From Panicum virgatum (taxonomy: Eukaryota; Streptophyta; Magnoliopsida; Poales; Poaceae), in the NCBI RefSeq assembly GCF_016808335.1, contig NC_053148.1, positions 15,466,433-15,530,432 on the forward strand: DNA of 64,000 bases, given 5' to 3'. This document shows, in pieces, positions 1 through 9,749 of this stretch. Below the pieces are notes generated by a model. That model saw nothing but the letters and a program-made list of their open reading frames with translations, was not told where the DNA came from and searched no databases. The position numbers and the translations under genes were made by a program. Every line of letters starts with the position of its first letter. The stretch's first letter is position 1.

Positions 1-2162
1 TCCGCGGGCCCCGAAACAGGGGCTCCTTCCACCGCCGGCGCCTCTTGCGCCGTACCCTCCTCCGTGACGCCCCCTCCCTCGGCCCTCGAGGGCTCGAAGA
101 CGAGGGTCTCCTCTACACAGTCGGCAGGGCGCTCCTGCGCGCCCCCACCGGTCTCTCCTTCTGTACCCGGTCGGGCGGCGCTGGCCGCGTCGCCCTGACC
201 GGCCTCAACTTCGATGGCCGCCTGGGCAGCGCCACCGACACTGCCCCGGCCGGCCTCTTCGCCGGCATCGACCGCCTGAGCAGCCGCTTCGGCACCACGC
301 TGGCCGGCGTCGCTCTGTCCGGCGTCACCCTCCTCCTCCTGTGCCCGAGCTTGCTGCACTGCCTGGGCCCCTCGAGCCATGGCCTCCCGTAGCCTAGCGG
401 CCGCCGCCTCGAGATCCACGGCGGGCTGGGGCTGCGGCGCCGTGTGCGGAGTGGTGCGTGCCCCGGTCTTGAGAGCCTTGGCCGGGGCAAGCCGCACTGT
501 ACGCGAGTTGAGCAGGATCGAGAAATCCACCAAATACGTAACAAAAACGAAAGCGAGGTCTGCTTACCCGGATCGAGCACTCATGCTCCGCTTCCTCGTG
601 GCGCTTCTTCGGGCCCGAGTCGCCGTGTCGCCCCTCAAAGACTGCCCCGAGGGCGCCCCCCTCGTGTCGGCCTAGTGACTCGAGGCTGCCAGGACGGATG
701 ACTCCTCGCCCGCCGCAGCCTCGTCACCACGGACCAGCGCCTGAGGCGCAGGCATCTCCTCACCGGCCGCCAGAGGCGACGACCCCCGCTCAGCCCCCTC
801 GAGGGATGGGTGCGCCGAGGCCTCTGCTATGGCCCTCGTCACCTCCGGCGCCACCGGCTCCCCCTCGTCATCATCCCACAGGTAGAACGGCGGGGGGCTC
901 GCGCCCGCGGCTTCTCCGTCACTCCCCAGAGCGTGGTCCTCGGCATCCGAGGCCTCCTCCTCCTCCTCCTCCGAGGACTCGGGCGTGGCAGGCCGTGCTT
1001 TCCCCTCCGCACGAGCAAGCTTGCACTCCTTGTCATGCTTCGCCTTTCTCTTCCTTTTCCTCTCGGCCTTTGCCTCCATCGCGTCCTTCTGCCTTTTCAT
1101 CTTCTCCGCGTGGAGACGATTGATCAGGCGTTGTTCCGGGACCGGGGGCCTCGAGGAGCCGCACCTCAACCCCTGCAAAGCACGCCCGAGATAGGGTTAG
1201 GAAAAGGGGACCACACAGCATACATCACATTCAAAATCAAAACTTACCAGGGAAATATACCCCGGCTCGGGGCGCATCTTGATCCTCCAAAGATCCGCGG
1301 GATTTTGGGGAAACTCCGCCACCGCGTACTTCGCCCTCCGGGCGGCGTTGGTGTGGGAGAGAAGCTTGCTCGACGTCCTCGAGCCTTCAACCTTGCTCCC
1401 GGGGGTGAGCTCGAAAATCGGCAGGGCCCTTTCCACGAGAGGGATAACCCTCTGCCGGTGGAAGTTCGCAATGACGGCCGCTGCCGTCAGCCCCTTCTTC
1501 GCCAGACGCACTAGCACGTCGGTGAGGCCCTCGAGCTTGGCCTGTTGCGCTGGGGGCGACACTCCCCAGTCCCACTTCGGCGGTCGCTCCCGGAGAACTT
1601 TGTTAGTGAACGCCGGAAGCGCGCCCTTGTGGTTCCGAAGGTAGAACCACCCTCGGCTCCACCCGGCGTTGTTCGTCGTCATCTTGCTCGATATGTAAAA
1701 GTTCCTCTGGGTCGGGCGGACGTGGAGCGTCAGGCCACCGGCGCACGCGTACCGCCTCAGCTGGTTCCGCGCGTTCTCAACGAAGAGTTCGCCGTGGAAC
1801 AGATGGATCCAGAGGTCCCAGTGGGCTTCGATGCCGAGGTTCCCCTCGCAGACGGCGACGAAGACTGCCGCCTGCGAGATGGAGTTGGGGCTGAAATTGT
1901 GCAGCTCCACCCCGTAGTACTCGCATAAGGCCTGCATGAACCTGCTGACGGGAACGCCGAAGCCTCGCTCATGGAGGCGCACGAAGCTCACGACATAACC
2001 TTGTGGGGGCTTCGGCTCGGTCTCGTCCGGGTGCGGGGAAATCCATGCCGGCGCCCCCATGTCGGGGTTCCGCGGCAGCAGCCGGTCGGCGACCAGCTGC
2101 TCCAGGACTGCCACGGTGGCGGAGGACTTCCCCCACGGCAAGGGCTCCTGGATGTCCGACCT
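1..2162 (-). pseudogene. Antisense gene of Tat retrotransposon (putative gypsy-type transposon domain)
   Basis: Exon 1 (2162-1248) encodes about 300 residues of the 'putative gypsy type transposon' family (Pfam PF04195-like). Recognisable stretches are GFGVPVSRFMQAL, YYGVELHNFSPNSISQAAVF and the HWDLWIHLFHGE block. A 75-nt intron (1247-1173) is followed by exon 2 in the same phase, a basic then acidic region (KRKRKAKHDKE, SSEEEEEEASDAEDHA). An in-frame TAG at 672-674 interrupts exon 2. The frame then runs open to a GTAAGC at about 567. From about 498 to the left edge another open frame encodes an Ala/Glu/Gln-rich region (MARGAQAVQQARAQEEEG). The likely start codon reads AGG at 2160-2162, before SDIQEPLPWGK. 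The function of the protein is unknown. The loss of the start codon and the TAG argue for a decayed copy. Confidence 0.75.
1173..1247 (-). other. 75-nt GT-AG intron in the antisense gene
   Basis: On the minus strand the donor reads CTG|GTAAGT at 1248/1247 and the acceptor reads TTTGCAG| ending at 1173. Exon 1 ends on a complete codon and exon 2 resumes on a complete codon, so splicing joins the two frames without a shift. Reading through the intron instead hits a stop at 1197. Confidence 0.75.
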
Positions 2163-4793
2163 ATCTTCAATTCGAGGGGGAATGTGGGAGCGAAAGCTCT
2201 GGATGGCTAAGGTGTTTTGTCTCCCTTCTCTATCTCTCTCTCTTTCTCCTTTCTCTTCTTCCTTCCGCTCTTGGCTGCGGGCTCAGGATGCAGGGAGGCG
2301 GAGAAGGCGAAGCAGAATGAAGGCAAATGGCCAGGTGAACCCAGAAGCTCCCCTTTCCCTTCATATTTATTCACCTTGACGGGCGCATCCGAAGCCTGAC
2401 CCAAATCTACCGCATCGAATGCGGTAGATTTTGCTATCGCTGACGGATGGGCCCCACGACCGCGGAGTCTCCCACACGCGCACGCGGCAATAAATGCGGC
2501 ACGGTAACCGGCGGGCGCGGCGCGACTGTTGCACTATCCCATCCGTCAGCCGCCACCCACGCCGCTTCGTCAGCCCGAGGCGGACGCCTGAAAAGGCGCG
2601 CCCACACCGTGCCGCACAAATCGGGCCACGTCGCCCGCTACCGGCGGAAGACCCGCGCGCGCGTGGCTCGCGGCTCTGCGACGTTTTCAGATCACGACGG
2701 AATATTCCTTCATAGGGTCTCTTTAACCTCGAAGGAATCGCATTTCGAGGCCTTACTGATCAGGGGGTCGATGCCTGGCCCTTCAGGGGGTTCGATAGGC
2801 GCCCTAGATCACCAAAGTCAGGGACTGCAGGGATGTGCCTTACAAGCTACCCTTGAACACGGAGTTCGAGACATCCTACGTAGTGTTCAAGGCCAGTCGA
2901 GGGTGCCTAGAAGGGGGATCCCATCGAGGGAGAGCATCGAGCCCTCGAACCCTACCGAATAGGTTCGAGCCCCGCCTAGCGAACCCTCGCGAGCGCTTTA
3001 TAGGACGTGTCTATGGACCACGAGCCGACCCCTATCGAACGGGGCACGGACGTCCGCTTGAACAACCCGCTAATAGCTCACTGAAGCAGCCATAGCTCGC
3101 GGCCCGGGCATGGGTAGCATGGTGCGCTTCACCCCTCCTCCCTGCGGAAGGGCGACGAGGGTCGTAATCGAAGTCGAGGGTTTCCCCTGAATGCCTTCAC
3201 ACGGGCCTGGGCTCGGGGGCTCCCCGCACACCACAGTTCAAACCACACCCTCGAATAAGTCGACAACCGTCCATTGTGAAGCTCCACGTGTCTAACCAAA
3301 CCCTCCGCTGTTGACGTGCGCTCTCCTGAAGGTTAAGCTGAACGCCGGGTCGCTGTACCAGCACTGAGAGTGCCGAGGCCGGCTGAAAAAGCACCGATGC
3401 CGGCTAAAAAAGGTGCTGGACGGCCACCCCAGTAAAGCTACCCAGTGGGACAACGTTTGTAGCCCTTGGACGAGAACAAACACTCCTCCAAGGCCTCGGG
3501 GGCTACACCCGCGGGTGCACTGACGCGCCCCCGCGAAGGATGACTTCACACATATTCGAGGGTCGTAACTCTATGTACACCCCTATAGCCTCGGTAATCC
3601 TCCCCGTAGAGGAGAAAGGGGACTTTATTGCTCAAATACAAGTAAAGATTACAAAGGGTTATCGGCACGAAGCCATCGAAAGATACAAACACATTGCCAC
3701 CTATGTGGCAATTTTCCCTGTCTTGGGGAGGAACGAGTGACGAAGAAAGGCACCGAGCCCTTGGCTGACGCAACGGCCAGGCTGCTAGGGATGCGAGAAG
3801 CAGCCCCCAGACCTCACAGGTCCAGCGGGACGCTCTCCTCGCAAGTCTTCTTCTAGCGTCTCCTCCACCGAAGACCATGCGGGGGGTCGAGCTGGCAGAC
3901 ATCGCCCTCCGCACCGTCTCCCCGAGGGCAACCTCGTCGCTTGGGGGGACGATGCAAAGAACAGCCGCCCAACCTGGCACTAACGCCATGGTCAGGCGCC
4001 CCCATCCCCCTTCAGGCTAGGGGACATCGCAGAAGCATAACCCCACGGGCCCAATGCTCTTCTGCTGATCCCACTGAGCCTGGGGGATGGAGCGCACGCC
4101 CACTCCGGTCTTCCCCTACCGCTCGCAAGCTTTCTTCTAGCGCCAAAAGCCTAAAAAAGCCAGGCCACCCCATCTGGGGGCCGGTCACAAAAAGGCAAAG
4201 GAAACATTACTAGATTTAGGCAATGCTGGAAGAAAGAGTTGGGAGATTGGAGAAGAAAGGGAACCCCACGACCCCTATTTATAGCTGCGCCGGGCACAAA
4301 GCTTCAAGCTTGTCAAAGAGCGGAGGCTTGTATCGCCCGTGACGAAGTGGCGCTCCACGAGCAAAAGATGTCCTCGGTCCCCGTGTCAAGACACGACCGA
4401 ACGAAATAAAGCAGAGCTGAGCCCCTGGATGCCAAGCGGTGCAGCGCCGGCTCTGGCCGGCTGCCCTCGAACGGCGCGCCGCAAGGCGACCGGGAACGCC
4501 GGGGCCAAGGCCCTATGTGCGGAACAGCGCGACGAAAGTGCCAGCTGCCAAGCAGCGGGCGCCACCGTCGCCCTGGCCCCCCTTAGCGCGCGGATACGTT
4601 TTGTCCTTTAAACAAACAAACAAAGAGGCGCGTGCCTTGAAGTACTCCCCCCATGGGCGTACTATCCCGACCGGCGTGTTGTCACATCCGCCGGGCTGGT
4701 GCTCAGGCACGTCTGGCGGGTGCGCGGCATTGACTGATCACGTCAAAAGGGAAATCCCCGAATTACCCTTTGGCCAAACCCACTGATTCAACC
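2163..4793. other. Non-coding region between antisense gene and 3' LTR of the Tat element
   Basis: No coding sequence is recognised here. Short GC-rich open frames on both strands have no family resemblance. The region should contain the 5' leader of the antisense gene, because a good TATA box lies at its right end. A second, weaker AT-rich box on the minus strand lies near 2365-2380. Confidence 0.5.
4275..4284 (-). promoter_or_regulatory. TATA box, likely promoter of the antisense gene
   Basis: The minus strand reads GCGCAGCTATAAATAGGGG, a textbook plant TATA box, followed by a CT-rich leader. It points toward the antisense gene about 2.1 kb downstream. If it drives that gene, the leader must be long or contain an intron. 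Confidence 0.5.
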
Positions 4794-4810
4794 AAAGCCT
4801 CGGGGGCTAC
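4794..4810 (+). other. Polypurine tract of the Tat element
   Basis: CAAAGCCTCGGGGGCTAC lies immediately before the LTR start TGTCGGG. It sets the orientation of the retrotransposon to plus, opposite to its antisense gene. Confidence 0.7.
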
Positions 4811-4986
4811 TGTCGGGTATCACAATTAGGGACACCCTAATCGGGGTACTAAGACCGCTTTTAAAAACACAAACACCTGTTAAGGCAACTAGGCCCACGG
4901 CCTCCTTCCAATCTAGAAGAAAGGAAAGGACTCAATGAAGCCCAGCACGCGGCCCATTCACATCCCCCTTGAACCCGCAGAACGAT

Positions 4987-5193
4987 CTCCGCCTCGCTCG
5001 AGGGTTCCTCTCGGGCCCGCTGGACAATCTCCGCCTCGCTCGAGGGTTGCGGATCTACCCTCGAGCGGGTGAATCATTTTCGGCCTCGCTCGAGGGCTCC
5101 CTTCGGGACCCTCGATCACGCAACGCACCTCCGCCTCGCTCGAGGGTAGCGGATCTACCCTCGAGTGGTGACTCATCTCCGCCTCGTTCGAGG
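4987..5193 (+). repeat. Repeated CTCCGCCTCGCTCGAGGG motif in LTR U3
   Basis: Five near-copies of an 18-nt motif recur at about 45-50 nt spacing (starts near 4987, 5029, 5078, 5128, 5177). Between them lie small inverted repeats of the form CGAGGGT...ACCCTCG. The array is upstream of the LTR TATA box, where transcription-factor sites would be expected. Confidence 0.6.
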
Positions 5194-5813
5194 TTGTCTC
5201 TCAGCACAAGGGACAAACGGCCCCGCCACCCAACCGCTCGCCGTACGAAGGCATTGAAAGCCAGACACTCTGCCACGACTCAAAGGACAGGCGGCGTCAG
5301 GCCACCACTCCCATAGTGGATGTGACCGGGGTCCCATCCGCTGACTTCGGTCACCACTCCGCCATCCAGAAGGCTGTAGCGGCACTGTGGGACATGCAAC
5401 GCGAGACAAGACAGGCCCGGCACGGCCCCCGTTCCTGTTCTGCCGACACCGACCATCCGGACTCACCTCCCACTGGGGAAGGGGTCCGGTAACGTCACGT
5501 GTCCTCCCAAATGGAGCGCTCAGCGTACACGGATGGGGCCCCGGACCTCCCCTTTTTAGGAGCCCCGGACCTTCTAGTGCGCACGACCGCACTCTGACCA
5601 GGGGATTCGGGGCCGTCCCGCGCCATTTCTACCGCCGGGACACTACCGGACGACCGGCATCATCTTCGCTGTACCAAGGACGAAATCCGGACGACAGCGA
5701 CGCACGCCGCCTTCCCACAGTATACTTCCTACAGTGTCCGACCACTGTACCCCGCGATTCAGGGGAGGACGCGCGACTTCCATGCCCACTCATGTACGCC
5801 GCCCCTCCTTGTG

Positions 5814-5823
5814 ACTATAAAAG
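5814..5823 (+). promoter_or_regulatory. LTR TATA box (Tat element)
   Basis: CTATAAAAGG lies in the middle of the LTR, followed by GC-rich then CT-rich sequence, as expected for the U3/R promoter of a plant retrotransposon. Confidence 0.65.
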
Positions 5824-6209
5824 GAGGAGGCGGGCTCCCCTTAGCTGGGGCTGGACTCTGGCTACTGCTGGCTGGTTAGTCTCTCTCTGGACTCTAGTCC
5901 GCTTGGTCTCTCTGGCTTCTCTCTTCAAGAGGACGTTCAGGGACTACTGAGCACTCATCTCAACCGACTCCACTCCTAGCTGAGACTTGGGAGCTTCTCT
6001 CCCTCTCTCGCCTTGCTTGTACCCCCTACTACAAGCACTCCAGGTGCAAGATAATACAGTGCCCTCGCACACCCCCTTTGCTGGACGTACGGCCCCGAGG
6101 CCGGAACCAGGATAAACCGCGTGTTACTGTGTTGCCTCTTGCATCATCATCTGGGACGAGGAAACACGCAGCATTTACTAGTTGGGATCCGGGCCCCCGG
6201 GTCGGGACA

Positions 6210-6835
6210 CCGATAGTTGTGCTTTCGGGCTTGCCTTAGCATCTTACCTGTCCATCCGAAGGGTGGGGGACCCGGGGGTGCTAGGGTAGTGACCTCATAT
6301 GCGGGCATGGTCCCCTGGTATGCGGGATCCCTTGGATATGACGGTGCTCCACGGTTTGACTGGGGTAGACCGCAGCTGGTGACAGCCCTGTCGGTCCGCC
6401 GGGAAGCTGCTTCTCGGTTAGCGTACTCCCCGACGTTCGGGTATCGTGTAGGAGTTCATGCAAAGATGAAACGAGACTGGATGTTCTCCAGTACGGGTCA
6501 TTCTCCCCGATGTCCCTAATTTCCCGGCACCTGCAGCTCTAAGCATTTGGCTAATGTAACTTATCTGCTAACATGAATAGTATACTAGGATTTGTGCATA
6601 TGCTCCCACTAACCTTAGGTGTACTTGTTTATTCTTTATTCATGAGAGTTGGTTGTTCTGTGTGTGTCACATTACCCCTGATTACCCCTAATTATCATTT
6701 ATTTATCACTTACCCCTATGTAATCCGTGTCCTTGCGGATCTTTCTGTAAACGTTAAGACATACCAACACGGCATTTCTGTCGCCATTGCTAGGGACACC
6801 CCCGTTCCTAGTGATTGCGCTAAGAAATGTCAACT
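6210..6835 (+). repeat. 5' LTR of Athila A, 3' portion
   Basis: It matches 13550-14297 closely. Its upstream part was separated by the Tat insertion. It ends GTCAACT where the 3' LTR ends GTCAACA. About 130 bp present in the 3' LTR (around 14050-14185) are absent here. Confidence 0.85.
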
Positions 6836-6843
6836 AGCATTTC

Positions 6844-6861
6844 TAGCGCCGTTGCCGGGGA
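6844..6861 (+). other. Primer binding site, tRNA-Asp type
   Basis: TAGCGCCGTTGCCGGGGA differs by one base from the Athila-type primer site TGGCGCCGTTGCCGGGGA, complementary to the 3' end of tRNA-Asp. It lies eight bases after the LTR end. Confidence 0.8.
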
Positions 6862-7134
6862 TGGCACTAGGTGTAAAGATTTTACTAAGAACATAAACAT
6901 TGCAATATGAGTAAGATGTAGCTACTGCTTATACTGGCTAATGTGTTTCTCTTTTTGTTTTCTCTCGATTAGATGAAAACAGAGTAGTGTATGTCTGGTT
7001 TCTCCTTGCCAACAAACTTTGTTGAAAACCCGAGAAGCTCATGAGAAAGAGTCCGACCTCGCGTCGTCCCTCTTCCGCTCTCGCAATCAACAAGCGAGCC
7101 AGCTTCCCAAGCACCATCAACAATCACCGAACCT

Positions 7135-8148
7135 ATGGCTGAGAAGACTCTCCGTGACTTCTCCGTCCCCTCGGCTACCAGTGTGGCAACTGGACCCAAT
7201 GTTGATGTTGGGGACGTGAACTTTGAGCTGAAGTCCTGCCTCATAAACATGGTGCAGGCTAGCCAATTCTATGGCAAGCCAAATGAGGATGCCAACGCCC
7301 ATCTCCAGAATTTTCTGGAGCTTTGCAAGACCGTAACCATACGGGACGTTATAGCTGATGCCATCAGGCTCTGCCTGTTTCCTTTCTCCCTCCTGGGGAA
7401 GACAAAACAGTGGTTTTATCAGAACAAGGAAGCCGTTAGCACGTGGGACAAATGTTCCATGATGTTCCTCGCCAAATTCTTCCCATTGGGCAAAACAAAT
7501 GTCCTACATGGAAGAATTACAAGTTTCCAGCAGACAGGGATGGAATCCATCCCAGAAGCTTGGGAGAGACTCCAAGAATACATACTCACCTGTCCTCATC
7601 ATGGGATGGACGAGTGGCTCGTGCTTCAAAGCTTTTACAATGGGCTAACGACAACATCCAGAGCCCATCTCGATGCTGCTGCTAGAGGAGCCTATATGGA
7701 CCTGACAATCGCCAAGGCTACGGCCTTAATTGAAAAGACGGTCTCCTACCAGGGCTGGAATGAGGAGCGTTCCCAGCCCAGAACAAAGGGCAGAATGCAT
7801 ATCGTCAAGGAGATGGACATGCTCGCCGCCAAGCTGGACCTCCTACTGAAGAAACTTGATGAAGGGAACCGGCAACAAATGCTCATTCCCGTTCATGCCA
7901 TGAACTCGTACTCAACGTGCGAGGTTTGTGGGGATGGTGGACACTCGGGGAATGACTGTCCCGAGACCCGAGAAGACGCAGCCTACATAAACAACAACAC
8001 CGGGTTCCATCCACAAGAAGGCCAGGGGTGGGGTCAGGCACGCCCAACATTCCAAGGAGGAGGTAACAATTTCAACTCAAATTTCAATTCGAATTTCAAT
8101 TCGAACCAACCCTCCTTGAGAAATCTAGTCTTTGGCCAAGCTAAATAA
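7135..8148 (+). CDS. gag: Athila gag protein (337 aa)
   Basis: This is the capsid/nucleocapsid protein of Athila A, which would assemble the cytoplasmic particle. The Athila gag core runs from about residue 27 (NFELKSCLINMVQ) to 180, with RLCLFPFSLLGKTKQWF, WDKCSMMFLAKFFPLGKTN, EAWERLQEYILTCPHHGMDEW and LQSFYNGL. A zinc knuckle follows at about residue 261 (CEVCGDGGHSGNDC, CX2CX4HX4C). The C-terminus is Asn/Phe-rich, from a 12-bp tandem repeat (FNSNFNSNFNSN). The ATG at 7135 starts the first in-frame Met after a 270-nt leader. In Athila, gag is normally fused to protease; here a one-base shift at about 8145 ends gag, and the next frame carries its continuation. Confidence 0.85.
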   Translation: MAEKTLRDFSVPSATSVATGPNVDVGDVNFELKSCLINMVQASQFYGKPNEDANAHLQNFLELCKTVTIRDVIADAIRLCLFPFSLLGKTKQWFYQNKEAVSTWDKCSMMFLAKFFPLGKTNVLHGRITSFQQTGMESIPEAWERLQEYILTCPHHGMDEWLVLQSFYNGLTTTSRAHLDAAARGAYMDLTIAKATALIEKTVSYQGWNEERSQPRTKGRMHIVKEMDMLAAKLDLLLKKLDEGNRQQMLIPVHAMNSYSTCEVCGDGGHSGNDCPETREDAAYINNNTGFHPQEGQGWGQARPTFQGGGNNFNSNFNSNFNSNQPSLRNLVFGQAK

Positions 8149-8149
8149 A

Positions 8150-8892
8150 TGAATCCTTAAACAAAAAGCTTGCTGCCAATGATAAAATTTTGGAAGATAT
8201 TAATGCAAAAGTTGAAACTCTTTCTTCTGCTCTCAAGAATCAATTAAGTTTCAACAAAATTATAGAAACACAAGTAGCTCAAATCACTGCTGTTGTTCCT
8301 ATCTCTGAGTCCGGAAAGATTCTGGAGCGACCCGACTATCCCGTTGAAACTGCAAATATGGTGTCTACCGGGTGGGGCAACCTTCCCCGGCAGACTTCTC
8401 GCACTAACCATGCAGGTAGGTACAATCCCCCAAAGAATGACATTTGGGATGGCCTGGTAGCAGCAATTCAAGAAGATCCAGGGGTCCCCATGATCAGCTA
8501 CTCAATCTTCGATCAATACTATGAGCACACACTCTGCGACCTGGGGGCTAGTGTCATCATCATGCCCATGGTAATATACGGGAAACTCTTATACCCTGTT
8601 CTCTCCCCAACATATATGTGTCTGTAGCTCGCACACTCTACAATTTGATATCCCTAAGGGATAGCCAAGAACATCTTGGTCCACGTGCGAGACTCTTTCA
8701 TCCTTGCGGATTTCGTGGTCAAGGATATAGAAGGCGACCTCAGAATCGAGCTCATCCTTGGGCGACCATTCCTAGGGGCCGCCAGAGCAAGGATCGACGT
8801 AGGAAGAGGAGAAATTTGCTTCTGCATCGGAAAGGAGGACATGTTCTTCAAGTTCAAACAAATGGAAGAGCAGCGCATCCTTAACCAATAGG
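8150..8892 (+). pseudogene. pro: Athila gag C-terminus and aspartic protease, frame-broken
   Basis: The first part (to 8627) continues gag with INAKVETLSSALKNQLSFNKIIETQ and then gives the protease motif ISYSIFDQYYEHTLCDLGASVIIMPM, where DLGAS holds the catalytic Asp. A stop at 8627 is followed, in another frame from about 8676, by VRDSFILADFVVKDIEGD, LILGRPFLGAARARIDVG and a GEICFCIG strand, the normal second half of an Athila protease. One indel near 8640 therefore splits the protein. A short basic tail to about 9050 (RSKRRAKKVWHKV) resembles the end of Athila gag-pro. Confidence 0.8.
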
Positions 8893-9749
8893 ATGACGAA
8901 GGGCAGGCACTTTGGGATGCACCAGAATCCCCACCCTCAAGACCTACGACCACACGATCCAAGAGAAGACGCGCCAAGAAGGTGTGGCATAAGGTCGCAA
9001 GTTTGTCTTCGTCCAACTCTCCAGGACGAACCGAACAATGGTAACCAACGCAGGAGAAAGGTCCTGCTCGTCAGACTCAAAATGACGAGCCCTTGCCGAA
9101 GGTAAATCGGTATGTATCTCATATTTATTTTCACCATTTTGCTTTTCTCGACTTTTTTATTTTTCCCACTGCATATTTGAATTTTCAAAACACTCTTGCA
9201 TGCTAGAAATTTTTTAGCACTTTTCTATTTTTCACAAAAATAAAAAAAATATTTCCGAGTATGAAAATCCTTTGGAAAATAAATTTGAACATCTTTTCAA
9301 AGCAAAGTTTGGCCGGCACCAAAGTTTAAAAGTTTATGACCGTTAGAAGGGCAGTGGGCCTTGGCTGTCAGCAGGGGGGCCCACCAAGGGTTCGGTCGAA
9401 ACCTAGGTTCAGCTGGCCCCTACCAACGGCTAGTGGGCCCACCCTTCTCCAACAGTCACTAGCCATTGATGTGTGTTCCCTCCAATGGTGCCCTGCCATT
9501 CTCTCTTTAAATAGAGGCCGAGGGGTGAGTTTTGAGCTCTCACACTCAACTCTCATTCAGTCACTCCCTCTCAAACTTTCTCAAACTTTGCTCTCAGGTT
9601 TTCATTGAATTTTTGCTCAAGAATAGATTTCAAGATTCCTCTCTCTCTCATTTCTTTGCTGCAAGAAAGGAGGAGCAACTCGCGGGTAAGAACATTCATT
9701 TCGGTTTCACTAACGTAACCCGTTCCGAGTTGCACGTGTTTGTTCCATC
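8893..9749 (+). promoter_or_regulatory. Non-coding block with promoter-like sequence ahead of the second ORF
   Basis: No pol sequence is found here, although reverse transcriptase and integrase should follow the protease. From about 9330 there are repeated GTGGGCC motifs, then a TATA-like TTTAAATAG at about 9505 and a CT/CA-rich stretch of the kind found after plant transcription starts. The next ORF starts 245 nt downstream. I infer an internal promoter for the env-position ORF; splicing from an upstream transcript is an alternative. Confidence 0.45.

Larger units (their letters stand above)
1..6209 (+). mobile_element. Tat-lineage Ty3/gypsy retrotransposon, 3' part (RIRE2/Retand-like)
   Basis: Only the 3' part of the element is in the window: an antisense gene, a non-coding stretch, a polypurine tract and the 3' LTR. 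Gag and pol must lie left of position 1. An extra gene in antisense orientation between pol and the 3' LTR is known for Tat-lineage elements such as RIRE2, Grande and Retand. The last LTR bases are followed directly by Athila LTR sequence, so this element inserted into the 5' LTR of Athila A. The target duplication cannot be checked because the left junction is outside the window. Confidence 0.85.
4811..6209 (+). repeat. 3' LTR of the Tat element (1399 bp)
   Basis: It begins TGTCGGG and ends GGGACA, giving the short terminal inverted repeat TGTC/GACA. A promoter TATA box lies at 5814-5823, followed by a CT-rich start region. The junction with Athila LTR sequence at 6210 is sharp. Confidence 0.85.

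Noticed and set aside
113..580. 155-aa minus-strand open frame
   Set aside because: It lies over the third block of the antisense gene in another frame; the Glu/Ala-rich frame continues the family pattern, this one does not.
698..1514. Long plus-strand open frames opposite the antisense gene
   Set aside because: Pro/Arg-rich shadows of a GC-rich minus-strand gene; no family resemblance.
5387..5950. 187-aa open frame in the Tat LTR
   Set aside because: It lies inside an LTR across the promoter TATA box and has no domain.
6841..6861. Possible tRNA gene at the primer-site sequence
   Set aside because: Only the 18-nt complement of the tRNA 3' end is present; there is no cloverleaf.
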